Shown: positions 9,666 through 16,763 of the stretch, in pieces
How the letters are laid out: the number at the start of each line of letters is the position of its first letter
Position numbering within the stretch: position 1 is the first letter of the stretch
Assembly: GCA_949840605.1 (NCBI GenBank)
Contig: CATKXN010000022.1
Location: forward strand, 1 to 28,457
Source of the DNA: an uncultured Alistipes sp.
GTDB lineage: Bacteria > Bacteroidota > Bacteroidia > Bacteroidales > Rikenellaceae
Reading direction: 5' to 3'
Length of the DNA stretch: 28,457 bases
Notes under the pieces: generated by a model
What the model was told of the DNA's origin: nothing
Databases searched by the model: none
What the model saw: only the letters and a program-made list of their open reading frames with translations
Position numbers and translations under genes: made by a program

Positions 9666-10133
9666 ATGAGAAAGACGCTATATACCCTGTTCGCCGTCCT
9701 CGGTTTGTGCTTTTTGGCAGGCTGCTCGGATGACAAGGAAAATGATTCGCCGCTGGCCAGGCAGCTCGAAGGCGAATGGCACCTGGTATCGTGGGTCGGG
9801 TCGGCAACCTCCGATTTCGACGCCTATATATCGTTCACTGCCGGAGGAGTGTTTGAAATCTATCAGCGGATCGAAACGGTTGAGTACGAAAGATATGCGG
9901 GAACCTACCAGCTCAGAGACCATGTCTTTTCGGGCAGATACAGCGACAACAGCCCGTTGAGGAGCCCTTCGTATGAAATTTCGTTCGATGAGACGGGCAA
10001 TACGCTCACGATGACAAGCGACGCTTCGCTCGGAGAGGTGAGTGTCTACAAGCGCGCGGCAATTCCCGAGTCCGTCAAGGGGGATGCCGTGGCGGTAAAT
10101 TCGTCTCGTTCGGCCCGGAAGGTGTTGCTGTAA
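9666..10133 (+). CDS. Small lipocalin-like lipoprotein
   Basis: This 155-residue lipoprotein has its lipid cysteine at residue 20 (CFLAGC-SDDKEND), followed by a Ser-Asp-Asp acidic run typical of surface-exposed Bacteroidetes lipoproteins. The body shows 'LEGEWHLVSW', a central 'YISFTAGGVFEIYQ' and 'YAGTYQLRD', the pattern of the lipocalin-like (DUF5004-type) family, which are small beta-barrels of unknown ligand. An in-frame ATG at 9636 would overlap the protease gene by 10 bases. The ATG at 9666 is preferred because it begins directly with the signal peptide (MRKTLYTLF). It is the last gene of the operon, followed by a clear terminator. The function is unknown. Confidence 0.8.
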   Translation: MRKTLYTLFAVLGLCFLAGCSDDKENDSPLARQLEGEWHLVSWVGSATSDFDAYISFTAGGVFEIYQRIETVEYERYAGTYQLRDHVFSGRYSDNSPLRSPSYEISFDETGNTLTMTSDASLGEVSVYKRAAIPESVKGDAVAVNSSRSARKVLL

Positions 10134-10169
10134 CCGTTCGGGGCCTGTAAAGGAACCTTCAATCCCGGT

Positions 10170-10206
10170 CCTCTTGTGCAATCAACCTTGCACAAGAGGG
10201 CTTTTT
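10170..10206 (+). terminator. Intrinsic terminator closing the first SusCD operon
   Basis: A perfect 12-bp stem, CCTCTTGTGCAA (10170-10181) with TTGCACAAGAGG (10188-10199), has a 6-base loop and is followed by GCTTTTT. I see no gene between it and the tRNA promoter at 10342. Confidence 0.93.
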
Positions 10207-10341
10207 ATGTATGTTTCGGCTGTCCGATTATCCGGGTGCGGCGGAATATGAAAAAGGGACTTCCGATGCGGTGGAAAAAGGTGCTGATCGCGGTTGTATG
10301 AATGTTTGGTGGCAGAAAAGTTGTAATTTTTACGGGAAACT

Positions 10342-10372
10342 TTTGCAAGTTCGAGAAATTTGCTTACCTTTG
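10342..10372 (+). promoter_or_regulatory. Bacteroidetes consensus promoter of tRNA-Phe
   Basis: TTTG (10342-10345), a 19-base spacer, and TACCTTTG (10365-10372) form an exact -33/-7 match. The transcript would start near 10378 and carry a leader of about 140 bases that is presumably removed by tRNA processing. Confidence 0.82.
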
Positions 10373-10515
10373 CACTCGCAATGAAACCGAAATAGGGATT
10401 GTTCTTTGCAAGCGACCGTGTAAACCACATCGTAAACCGAACTGAAAAGGTCGGGTGTCAGAAGAAAGATCGAGTTTCGTAATCAGTTGCAACAGAGTTT
10501 AATCGCTCTGCGGAT

Positions 10516-10588
10516 GGTGCCATAGCTCAGTTGGTAGAGCAAAGGACTGAAAATCCTTGTGTCCCCGGTTCGATTCCTGGTGGTACCA
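10516..10588 (+). tRNA. tRNA-Phe (anticodon GAA)
   Basis: This is a 73-base cloverleaf. The acceptor arms GGTGCCA (10516-10522) and TGGTACC (10581-10587) pair with one G-U. The D arm contains AGCTCAGTTGGTAGAGC. The anticodon stem AAGGA/TCCTT flanks the loop CTGAAAA, with anticodon GAA at 10549-10551. The T arm contains GGTTCGATTCC. The discriminator base is A (10588). CCA is not encoded, as is common in Bacteroidetes. Confidence 0.97.
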
Positions 10589-10591
10589 CTT

Positions 10592-10631
10592 AAAAATCTA
10601 CGACTTGCAGAAATGCAAGTCGTAGATTTTT
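10592..10631. terminator. Bidirectional terminator between tRNA-Phe and the ECF sigma gene
   Basis: This is a perfect 18-bp inverted repeat with a GAAA loop: AAAAATCTACGACTTGCA (10592-10609) and its complement (10614-10631). Five A's on one side and five T's on the other let it serve the tRNA on the + strand and the converging sigma-factor transcript on the - strand. Confidence 0.88.
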
Positions 10632-10659
10632 GGTGTAAAACGGTCGAAAAACAGGGTTT

Positions 10660-10681
10660 GTTTTACCCAGTGTTTTACCCA
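10660..10681. repeat. Short direct repeat GTTTTACCCA next to tRNA-Phe
   Basis: GTTTTACCCA occurs twice, at 10660-10669 and 10672-10681, with a 12-base period. It lies between the tRNA terminator and the end of the sigma gene. On the - strand it falls within a 30-codon frame (10682 to 10590) that runs through the terminator hairpin. The function is unknown. Confidence 0.5.
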
Positions 10682-10705
10682 TGAGCACAACGATAAAGAT
10701 CCTGT

Positions 10706-11251
10706 TTATCCTTTGATGAGTAATTTGTGTAAATACTTCAATGCCTTTCTCATCTGCGCTTCAACGGTATTGACGGAAATTTGCATCCGGACGGCTATTT
10801 CGGCGTTGGAGAGCTTTTCGCTGCGGCTTTTGAGGAACACTTCCCGGCAGCGGTCGGGAAGTTGGGAAACGGCTTCGGCGACCAGCTGCTGCAATTCCTC
10901 GGTCTCTATCTGCGATTCCACGGGACCTGCGAAAACATCCCCGAGTTCTTCGAACGGAACGTAGGAAAACCGATTGTCGCGGATATGATTGAGAGACCGG
11001 TTCCGCACGGCCCGAAACAGGTAGGCCCTGACCGAGGTCGTGACCCGCAATTTGGCAGCGTGCAGCCAGATATGGGTGTAAACGTCGAGCACAACCTCTT
11101 CAGCCGATGTGCTGTCCCGAATCCAGAACTCCGCGAACCGACACAATGGCGCATAATAGCGGTCGAACAACTCCTGGAAGGCAGAAATTCCCCCCCCCCT
11201 CCTTTCGGCGATGCGTCGCCACAATTGCAGGTCGTATTCGTTATTCGGCAT
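10706..11251 (-). CDS. ECF-type RNA polymerase sigma factor (Bacteroidetes expansion family)
   Basis: This 181-residue sigma factor directs RNA polymerase to target promoters and is normally held by a FecR-type anti-sigma. Region 2 is at about residues 23-90 (AFQELFDRYYAPLCRFAEFW, then ADVYTHIW-like EVVLDVYTHIW and AYLFRAVRNRSLNHIRD). Region 4 is at about 120-178 (LPDRCREVFLKSRSEKLSNAEIA, then the helix-turn-helix ISVNTVEAQMRKALKYL). Length and layout are normal. Codons 17-21 contain ten consecutive G on the coding strand (11199 down to 11190), giving Arg-Arg-Gly-Gly-Gly just before region 2. The recognised partner is the fecR gene at 20392-21396, 9 kb away across the locus it probably controls. 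Gaining or losing one base in the tract would destroy the protein. Confidence 0.94.
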   Translation of the reverse strand: MPNNEYDLQLWRRIAERRGGGISAFQELFDRYYAPLCRFAEFWIRDSTSAEEVVLDVYTHIWLHAAKLRVTTSVRAYLFRAVRNRSLNHIRDNRFSYVPFEELGDVFAGPVESQIETEELQQLVAEAVSQLPDRCREVFLKSRSEKLSNAEIAVRMQISVNTVEAQMRKALKYLHKLLIKG

Positions 11252-11267
11252 GTGTCATTCAAAAACA

Positions 11268-11275
11268 CAAAGGTA
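11268..11275 (-). promoter_or_regulatory. Candidate -7 element of the sigma-factor gene
   Basis: TACCTTTG on the - strand (11275 to 11268) fits the Bacteroidetes -7 box, 16 bases before the sigma ATG at 11251, so the leader would be only about 10 bases. No TTTG is seen at the -33 spacing. It lies just past the hexosaminidase terminator, which suggests the sigma gene is transcribed on its own. Confidence 0.5.
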
Positions 11276-11286
11276 GTGATTTCCGG

Positions 11287-11324
11287 AAGAAAACAGCGGA
11301 CCGCAGGATAGGGTGCGGCCCGCT
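11287..11324 (-). terminator. Intrinsic terminator after the GH20 gene
   Basis: On the - strand, AGCGGGCCGCA (11324-11314) pairs with TGCGGTCCGCT (11305-11295) across an 8-base loop with one G-U pair, followed by GTTTTCTT. It begins 15 bases past the GH20 stop codon and separates it from the sigma gene. Confidence 0.83.
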
Positions 11325-11338
11325 CTTCCATAACGGTG

Positions 11339-12916
11339 CTATTCGATGTCCTGGAAAAAGAAATCGGAGTATTCGAAGCCGGCGTTCCGGTAAAGTCCCG
11401 GCAGCAATCGCTTCGCCCGGCGCCGGAAATCGTCGTAATCCTTGCGGTCGTATGCCCAGGCGATTTCGGCTATAGCCGCCATCCTCGGCAGGGTCATTCG
11501 CTGCACATGCCCGAAATCCGCGATATATTCGGTCCATACGTTGCCCTGAATACCGAGGATGTTGCCGTACTCGGCGGGTTTCAGCCGGTCGTAGGGATCG
11601 AGCCGGTATACCTGCCTCATGGAGAGGTAGCGGGTCGGCCCTATGGGTTCCAGCTTTTCGGGGTGCGATGTCTGCGCGTAGTCGAGATAGCAGTTCCACT
11701 TCGGGGTCATGATGACGCGGTTTCCCTTTTTCGCGGCCTCGGTGCCCCGGAACTGGTCGGTCCATGCCATGATTACGGCCGATTCCGAAATTCCTCCCCG
11801 CAGGATCTCGTCCCATCCGATCAGTTCGCGGCCGTGCTTGTGAAGCCACTTTTCGACGCGGTGCATGAAATAGCTCTGCAGTTCGTCTTCGTTTGCGAGC
11901 CCCTCTTCGCGGATGCGTTTCTGACAGGCCGGACACTCCTTCCAGCGGTCTTTGGGACACTCGTCGCCTCCGATGTGTATGAGTTTCGAGGGGAAGAGCC
12001 CGAGAACCTCTTCCAGTACGTTCTCCACGAATTCGAAGGTCGCCTCTTTCCCCGCACAAAGCACGTCTTTGGATATTCCCCAATGGGTCCATACCTCGTA
12101 TCCCTCTCCGCGGCATCCCAGAGCAGGGTAGGCGGCCAGCGCCCCGAGCATGTGCCCGGGCATGTCGATCTCGGGAATCACCTCGATATAGCGTTCTGCG
12201 GCATAGGCCACGATGCCGCGGATGTCGTCCTGGGTGTAGAAACCTCCGTAGGGCGTTGCGTCGTAGCGGTTCCGTTCGGGGTTTTTCCGGTCGTAGTACC
12301 CGATAAGGGTCTTTTTGCGCAGGGAGCCGACCTGAGTGAGCAGCGGGTATCGTTTGATCTCGATGCGCCATCCCTGGTCCTCTGTCAGATGCCAGTGGAA
12401 GCGGTTCAGCTTGTGCAGGGCGAGCAGGTCGATGAAGCGTTTCACCTCGTCGACGGTCCAGAAATGGCGGCCGGAGTCGAGCATTCCCCCGCGATGCGCG
12501 AAGCAGGGTTTGTCGGCGATCTCGACGGCGGGGACGGTTCCGTCGGGAGCGACGAGCTGACGTAGCGTCTGCAAGGCATGGAATACGGCCTGCGGGGAAC
12601 CTCCGCTTATGCGGATGGCCTTGGGCGTGACCGTGAGCGTGTATTCTTCGGGTTGCAGCGCATCGTTTACGGTGAGGGCGACGGCCCCCTTGTCGGCCAC
12701 GGGCAGGCGGTGCCCGACGACGGGTTCGATGTCGGCGGCGAACAGCTCGGCGGGGCGCCGGAGTTCGGGAAGGGCTCCGATCGCGGTTTTGGCGGTGATG
12801 CGGAAGTGTCCCTTTCCCGGGACGAGCGATTCGGGGCGTGGAATGATGTCGATGTTCCGGGCGCTGAGCGTCGCGGCGGACAACAAGGCAATGAGAAATA
12901 GGATGATGTGTTTCAT
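11339..12916 (-). CDS. Beta-N-acetylhexosaminidase, glycoside hydrolase family 20
   Basis: This 525-residue exo-glycosidase removes terminal beta-linked GlcNAc or GalNAc by substrate-assisted catalysis. A type I signal peptide (MKHIILFLIALLSAATLSA) places it in the periplasm or outside; there is no lipid cysteine. The N-terminal GH20b domain (about 20-140) precedes the catalytic barrel, which opens with HRGGMLDSGRHFWTVDEVKRFID. 'LNRFHWHLTEDQGWRIEI' and 'EVIPEIDMPGHM' are typical. The catalytic Asp318-Glu319 pair is in HIGGDECPK, followed by the CPACQ segment common in Bacteroidetes homologues. It lies downstream of the DUF1735 lipoprotein gene, beyond a terminator hairpin with no obvious promoter of its own, so it probably depends on read-through. 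It suggests N-glycans, mucin O-glycans or other HexNAc-containing glycans as the target. Confidence 0.95.
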   Translation of the reverse strand: MKHIILFLIALLSAATLSARNIDIIPRPESLVPGKGHFRITAKTAIGALPELRRPAELFAADIEPVVGHRLPVADKGAVALTVNDALQPEEYTLTVTPKAIRISGGSPQAVFHALQTLRQLVAPDGTVPAVEIADKPCFAHRGGMLDSGRHFWTVDEVKRFIDLLALHKLNRFHWHLTEDQGWRIEIKRYPLLTQVGSLRKKTLIGYYDRKNPERNRYDATPYGGFYTQDDIRGIVAYAAERYIEVIPEIDMPGHMLGALAAYPALGCRGEGYEVWTHWGISKDVLCAGKEATFEFVENVLEEVLGLFPSKLIHIGGDECPKDRWKECPACQKRIREEGLANEDELQSYFMHRVEKWLHKHGRELIGWDEILRGGISESAVIMAWTDQFRGTEAAKKGNRVIMTPKWNCYLDYAQTSHPEKLEPIGPTRYLSMRQVYRLDPYDRLKPAEYGNILGIQGNVWTEYIADFGHVQRMTLPRMAAIAEIAWAYDRKDYDDFRRRAKRLLPGLYRNAGFEYSDFFFQDIE

Positions 12917-12936
12917 CGGTCGGGATTAGGTGGATT

Positions 12937-12968
12937 AAAACCGCCTGCGGGAGAATTCCCGCAGGCGG
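12937..12968 (-). terminator. Terminator or attenuator between the DUF1735 and GH20 genes
   Basis: A perfect 12-bp stem, CCGCCTGCGGGA (12968-12957 on the - strand) with TCCCGCAGGCGG (12952-12941), has a 4-base loop and is followed by TTTT. It lies 7 bases past the DUF1735 stop and about 20 bases before the GH20 start, leaving no room for a recognisable promoter between them. Confidence 0.85.
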
Positions 12969-12975
12969 AGTGATG

Positions 12976-14055
12976 TCAGTCGAGGTCCAGCTCTTCGAGG
13001 TTGCCCCAGACTTCGAATTCGGCGAAGCAGCCGCCCTTGTAGGTCATCGGAATCGGCCTTACGCTCGATCCGCTGTTCCACGACATGTGGAGCGTGAAGC
13101 GGATGTAGCGTGCCCGCTGGATTTCGCCCAGATAGACCGAGTTGTAGAGCGAATGGGACATGAACGCCCCGTCGGGACTCGTGCCGGTGAACCGTTCGCC
13201 GTACGTCCAGTCCGCGTCGTTCTCCATGCCGTCGCCCGTGATGGTCCTGGCTGTTTCGATCGTGATGTCGCCCGGAGGATTGTTCAGGGCGCCGTCGGCT
13301 TTCGTGCGGGCCGTGATGCGGACGCCGCGCACGGTCACTTCCCGGCCCATGTCGAAGACGAAATAGAACGGAACGTAGACCACCGGACCGACGGATGCTT
13401 TCCAATTGTAGGTCCAATAGCTCACCGGGTTGCCGTCGAGCACATCCTTGGCCCAACCCGTTTTGGGAGTGCCTTCGCCGGGGGTGCACTCCGAGGTGCA
13501 GTGGATCACTTTCCAGCCCGTGCGGTCGAGCAGCTCGGCGGGCGGCAGTACGCGCTTGTTGAAGAGGATGTAGTAGACGCCGCCCTCGTCGGAGGTCTGC
13601 GCCCCGGCGTCGCCCTTGATTTCGTCGATGGCGACCGGCAGCAGGTACTGTTCGCCGTCGGGCATCATCTCGCTGCTGAGGGTTATCTGTGCCGTCGACG
13701 AAACGTCGTTGTAGCGGGGCAGGATCACCTCTTTTTTCGAGAATTCATAGGCTTCGGCGGGTACGATTTCGTAGGACGTGCCGTGGGCTTTGTTGTAGGC
13801 CTCGACCAGCGTGCGGTCGACCTTGAAGGTCACCGTGAGGTTCTCGGCGCTGACCGACCGGGCGACGGCCCGGATATCGACGGTCTGGGTTTTGGGTTCG
13901 AGCAGCGAAACCGCCAGCGGTTCGTTCCCGGCGTTCTGGATCGCCAGGACCGCCGGTCCGTTCAGCCCCGATCCCCCGTCGTCGTCCTTGCAGCCGCCCA
14001 GCGCGATCAGCAGTGCGGCGGCCGCCAGGAGACGGATGGAAGCGTATCGTTTCAT
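12976..14055 (-). CDS. DUF1735 / discoidin-like surface lipoprotein
   Basis: This 359-residue lipoprotein has its lipid cysteine at residue 22 (IALGGC), followed by KDDDGG, the Lys-plus-acidic surface-export signal. Residues about 35-155 match the DUF1735 (BT_3987-like N-terminal) pattern: 'VTFKVDRTLVEAYNKAHGTSYEIVP', then 'YLLPVAID' and 'VYYILFNK'. The rest (about 175-355) resembles a coagulation factor 5/8 type C carbohydrate-binding domain, with 'DVLDGNPVSYWTYNW', 'FVFDMGREVTVRGVRIT' and 'ARYIRFTLHMSWNSG'. Proteins of this build are surface glycan-binding partners in polysaccharide utilisation loci. DUF1735 is often found with GH18 endoglycosidases acting on N-glycans, but no GH18 domain is present here. 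It follows the EEP gene by 33 bases. Confidence 0.85.
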   Translation of the reverse strand: MKRYASIRLLAAAALLIALGGCKDDDGGSGLNGPAVLAIQNAGNEPLAVSLLEPKTQTVDIRAVARSVSAENLTVTFKVDRTLVEAYNKAHGTSYEIVPAEAYEFSKKEVILPRYNDVSSTAQITLSSEMMPDGEQYLLPVAIDEIKGDAGAQTSDEGGVYYILFNKRVLPPAELLDRTGWKVIHCTSECTPGEGTPKTGWAKDVLDGNPVSYWTYNWKASVGPVVYVPFYFVFDMGREVTVRGVRITARTKADGALNNPPGDITIETARTITGDGMENDADWTYGERFTGTSPDGAFMSHSLYNSVYLGEIQRARYIRFTLHMSWNSGSSVRPIPMTYKGGCFAEFEVWGNLEELDLD

Positions 14056-14088
14056 AAGTCGTGTTCGTTATCGGTTGTGGATACTCTG

Positions 14089-14958
14089 TTATTGTTTGGC
14101 CGGGAGTTTGATGTCGAGCATCACCGGCAGGTGGTCCGAAGCCTTCGTGACGTCGCCCGACCTGAACCAGCGCAGGATCTGCGAGCCTACGACTTCGCAT
14201 TTCGGGGTTCCCTTGAGCTGCATGATGAAGTCGATGCACTTCGTGGGATTGTTCGACGGAAAGGTTCCGAATCCGGTGATGGTCAGCACTTCCCAGTCGT
14301 TCTGGAGGAGCTTCCCGGTATCCGAGTTCGGTGTGGCGTTCATGTCGCCTCCGAGGAAGACGGGCTTTCCGGAGTCGCCGTATCGTTCTTTCATCGTTCG
14401 GGTGATCAGTTCCACCTGTCCCACCTGGGCTTCGGTCGAAACGTGGTCGAGGTGCGAGGTGCAGATCACATAGTCCTTCATCTCCATGACCACCAGTACG
14501 CGCGGTTCGGCGCCCACGCCCTTGGGCAGGGCCACCGAGAATTTTTTCACGGCTTTCTCGCGGGTGGTTACGCCCTCGCCGTATTCGCCGCCGTCGTAAG
14601 GCATGGCTGCTCCGTATTCGAAATCCCAGCTGCCCATCAGGGAGGCGAAATGTTTGAGCTGATAGACGTGGCGTGTACGGTTGGTGTTGTTGTCGAGCTC
14701 GTTCATGCAGATGGCGTCGGCTTCGATCTCCTTCATCATGTCGGCGATGAGCTGGTAGTCGTCCTTGACGTATTTGTTGAAGACGCCGACATTGTAGGTT
14801 ACCAGCCGCGTGACGCCCTCGCCTTTGGAGTTGTCGACCGAGACGTGGGGCGGGATCTCGGGGTCGTAGAACGGTTCGTTTTCCATACATGCCGCGGCGT
14901 TGAACGCCAGTCCGAGCAGCGACAGGGTCATCAGGTATTTTTTCATGAGTTTCAACAT
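14089..14958 (-). CDS. Endonuclease/exonuclease/phosphatase (DNase I-fold) lipoprotein
   Basis: This 289-residue lipoprotein has Cys24 after AFNAAA, or Cys20 if translation starts at the second ATG (14946), which gives a more usual signal peptide. The metal-dependent EEP fold is complete in motif terms: Asn56 (TYNVG), Glu87 (CMNELD), His169 (TSHLDH), Asp205/Asn207 (GGDMNAT), Asp243 (CIDF) and Asp275-His276 (ASDHLPV). Family members hydrolyse phosphodiester bonds in DNA, inositol phosphates, sphingomyelin or similar substrates, so the specificity is open. It is encoded between SusD and the DUF1735 lipoprotein, 19 and 33 bases from its neighbours, and so is part of the uptake locus. It might remove phospho-linked groups from the glycan or free it from a glycolipid; that is inference. 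Confidence 0.9.
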   Translation of the reverse strand: MLKLMKKYLMTLSLLGLAFNAAACMENEPFYDPEIPPHVSVDNSKGEGVTRLVTYNVGVFNKYVKDDYQLIADMMKEIEADAICMNELDNNTNRTRHVYQLKHFASLMGSWDFEYGAAMPYDGGEYGEGVTTREKAVKKFSVALPKGVGAEPRVLVVMEMKDYVICTSHLDHVSTEAQVGQVELITRTMKERYGDSGKPVFLGGDMNATPNSDTGKLLQNDWEVLTITGFGTFPSNNPTKCIDFIMQLKGTPKCEVVGSQILRWFRSGDVTKASDHLPVMLDIKLPAKQ

Positions 14959-14977
14959 ATTTAGGGTTGTTTTTCGG

Positions 14978-16744
14978 TTAAAAATCCAGTCCGTCGTTCC
15001 ATCCGGGGTTTTGGGTCAGGGCGCCGCCTGTCAGCGAACGGTCGTCGGTCGGAATCGGATAGAAGTAGTCGCGGGCTTCGTTCCAGACGCCCGGATTGTT
15101 CTTGTGCGGCGCGATATAACCGTGGTCGCCGTCGGAGAAGAGGATGTCCTGGTCGATCACCAGCGTCAGCTTGGCCGCGGTCGACGGCGTCTCGCCTTTG
15201 GCGGCGAAATAGACGTCGGGCTTCCCGTCGCCGTCGATGTCGTACTCGCCCTTGGACGGGATGTAAAGGCCCAGCAGCGGTTGTTCGAACGTTTTGCCCT
15301 CTTTCCAGCGGATGATGTCGTAGTAGCGGAATCCCTCCATGACCAGTTCGACGGTGCGTTCGCGTCGGATTTCGAGGATCACACCCTTGTTCGGACCCGT
15401 GACGTTGGGATAGCCGGTCTTCGCGGCCGACAGATAGGGGTCGGGGGCGGCGTTGGCGTCGTCGAGGATCAGGTTGGGCATGCCCGCGCGGTCGCGCAGC
15501 CGTTTGACCGACAGGTTGATGTCCTCCTGCGTCAGGGTTCCCAGTTCGGCCTTGGCTTCGGCGTAATTGAGGTACACCTCCGCCGAGCGGAAGATCGGCA
15601 GGTCGGTGAACGATTTGTTGTAGGCGTCCTGCGCGGTTCCGGCGACGAATTTGACGATATGGTAGCCGGTGATCGAATTCGCCAGGTCCGGCGCCAGTTT
15701 CGCCGTGGCTCCGATGCGCGTGTAACCCGGCGTGCGGATGGTCTGGGCCAGACGCGGGTCGCGGTTCGCACACTGCTGCTTGAATTCCATGGTTTCCCAG
15801 CCGGCCTTGTCCGTGAACCGCGAACCGTCGGCCATCAGATAGCTGTCGACGATCTTGCGCGTCATGCCCGGTTTGCCGAACGAGGCGCTGATGGTGTAGA
15901 AATTGGCGTTGTGGAAGACGCCCAGCGCCGAGTTGTAGTCGCGGGCCAGGATGATCTCCGTGTTCTGGGCGTTTTCCGAGGCGAACAGGTCGCGGTAGCT
16001 GGTGGCCGTGCCGGTCGCCGTGTAGAGCGAGTAGCCGCTGTTGGTGATGAACTCCTCGGCAGCGTCGGCGGCCTGTTCGAGATACCATTTCCAGTCGTGC
16101 TCGTAGCCGTCGATGCCGTGGTACTTGCGGAACGTGCCCTCGAAGAGACAGAAGCGCGATTTGAGGGCCAGGGCGGTCCATTTCGTCACGCGGTAGGCGT
16201 CGCGCTGGGCCGGCAGGTGCCTGACGGCGAAGTCGATGTCTTCGATCATGCGCTGCATGACGTATTCGCGCGAGTCGCGGGGCCGTTTGAGTTCGGGATC
16301 GGCCGAGCCGAGGGGCTTGGCGTACCAGGGGACGTCGCCGAAGCGCTTCACCTTTTCGAAATAGAAATAGGCGCGGAAGAACCGGGCTACGGCGTCGTAA
16401 CGGTTGCGGACGTCGGTATCCTTGCAGTTGCCCGAATATTCGAGCAGCGTGTTGAACTTGCGCAGGTCGGTCCACGTCCAGCCGCTGCCCGACGCGGGGA
16501 TGGTGCGGCCGTCCCGCATTTCGGCGGCGATTTCGTTTTTCACGATGTTGTCGTAGCCTTCGTTGTAGAGGCCGTCGCCGGGGAAGATCGTATAGAATGT
16601 GTTGCTGAAAGCCTGCAGCTCGTTTTCGTTCGAGAAGAAGGTCTCGGGCGACATCTGCGCCAGCGGATATTTGTCGAGCCAGTCCTCGCACGAGGCGAGC
16701 GTCAGGACGCAGCTTGCGGTCAGTATCGTTAGAATCTTTTTCAT
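14978..16744 (-). CDS. SusD/RagB-family substrate-binding lipoprotein (second locus)
   Basis: This 588-residue lipoprotein has lipid Cys19 (LTLASC-EDWLDKYP), a classical SusD start with the CEDWLD pattern. 'ARFFRAYFYFEKVKRFGDVPWYAKPL' (about 120-145) is the hallmark TPR-like segment. The C-terminal half contains 'EVYLNYAEAKAELGTL' and 'RRERTVELVMEGFRYYDIIRWKEGK', both standard SusD signatures. It pairs with the SusC encoded 19 bases upstream, while the EEP gene starts 19 bases downstream. It probably binds the HexNAc-containing substrate of the locus at the cell surface. Confidence 0.96.
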   Translation of the reverse strand: MKKILTILTASCVLTLASCEDWLDKYPLAQMSPETFFSNENELQAFSNTFYTIFPGDGLYNEGYDNIVKNEIAAEMRDGRTIPASGSGWTWTDLRKFNTLLEYSGNCKDTDVRNRYDAVARFFRAYFYFEKVKRFGDVPWYAKPLGSADPELKRPRDSREYVMQRMIEDIDFAVRHLPAQRDAYRVTKWTALALKSRFCLFEGTFRKYHGIDGYEHDWKWYLEQAADAAEEFITNSGYSLYTATGTATSYRDLFASENAQNTEIILARDYNSALGVFHNANFYTISASFGKPGMTRKIVDSYLMADGSRFTDKAGWETMEFKQQCANRDPRLAQTIRTPGYTRIGATAKLAPDLANSITGYHIVKFVAGTAQDAYNKSFTDLPIFRSAEVYLNYAEAKAELGTLTQEDINLSVKRLRDRAGMPNLILDDANAAPDPYLSAAKTGYPNVTGPNKGVILEIRRERTVELVMEGFRYYDIIRWKEGKTFEQPLLGLYIPSKGEYDIDGDGKPDVYFAAKGETPSTAAKLTLVIDQDILFSDGDHGYIAPHKNNPGVWNEARDYFYPIPTDDRSLTGGALTQNPGWNDGLDF

Positions 16745-16763
16745 GGGTGTCTCGTTTTAGCGG

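Noticed and set aside
10182..10430. 82-residue - strand frame between the terminator and tRNA-Phe
   Set aside because: It spans the terminator arm and the tRNA promoter and shows no family features.
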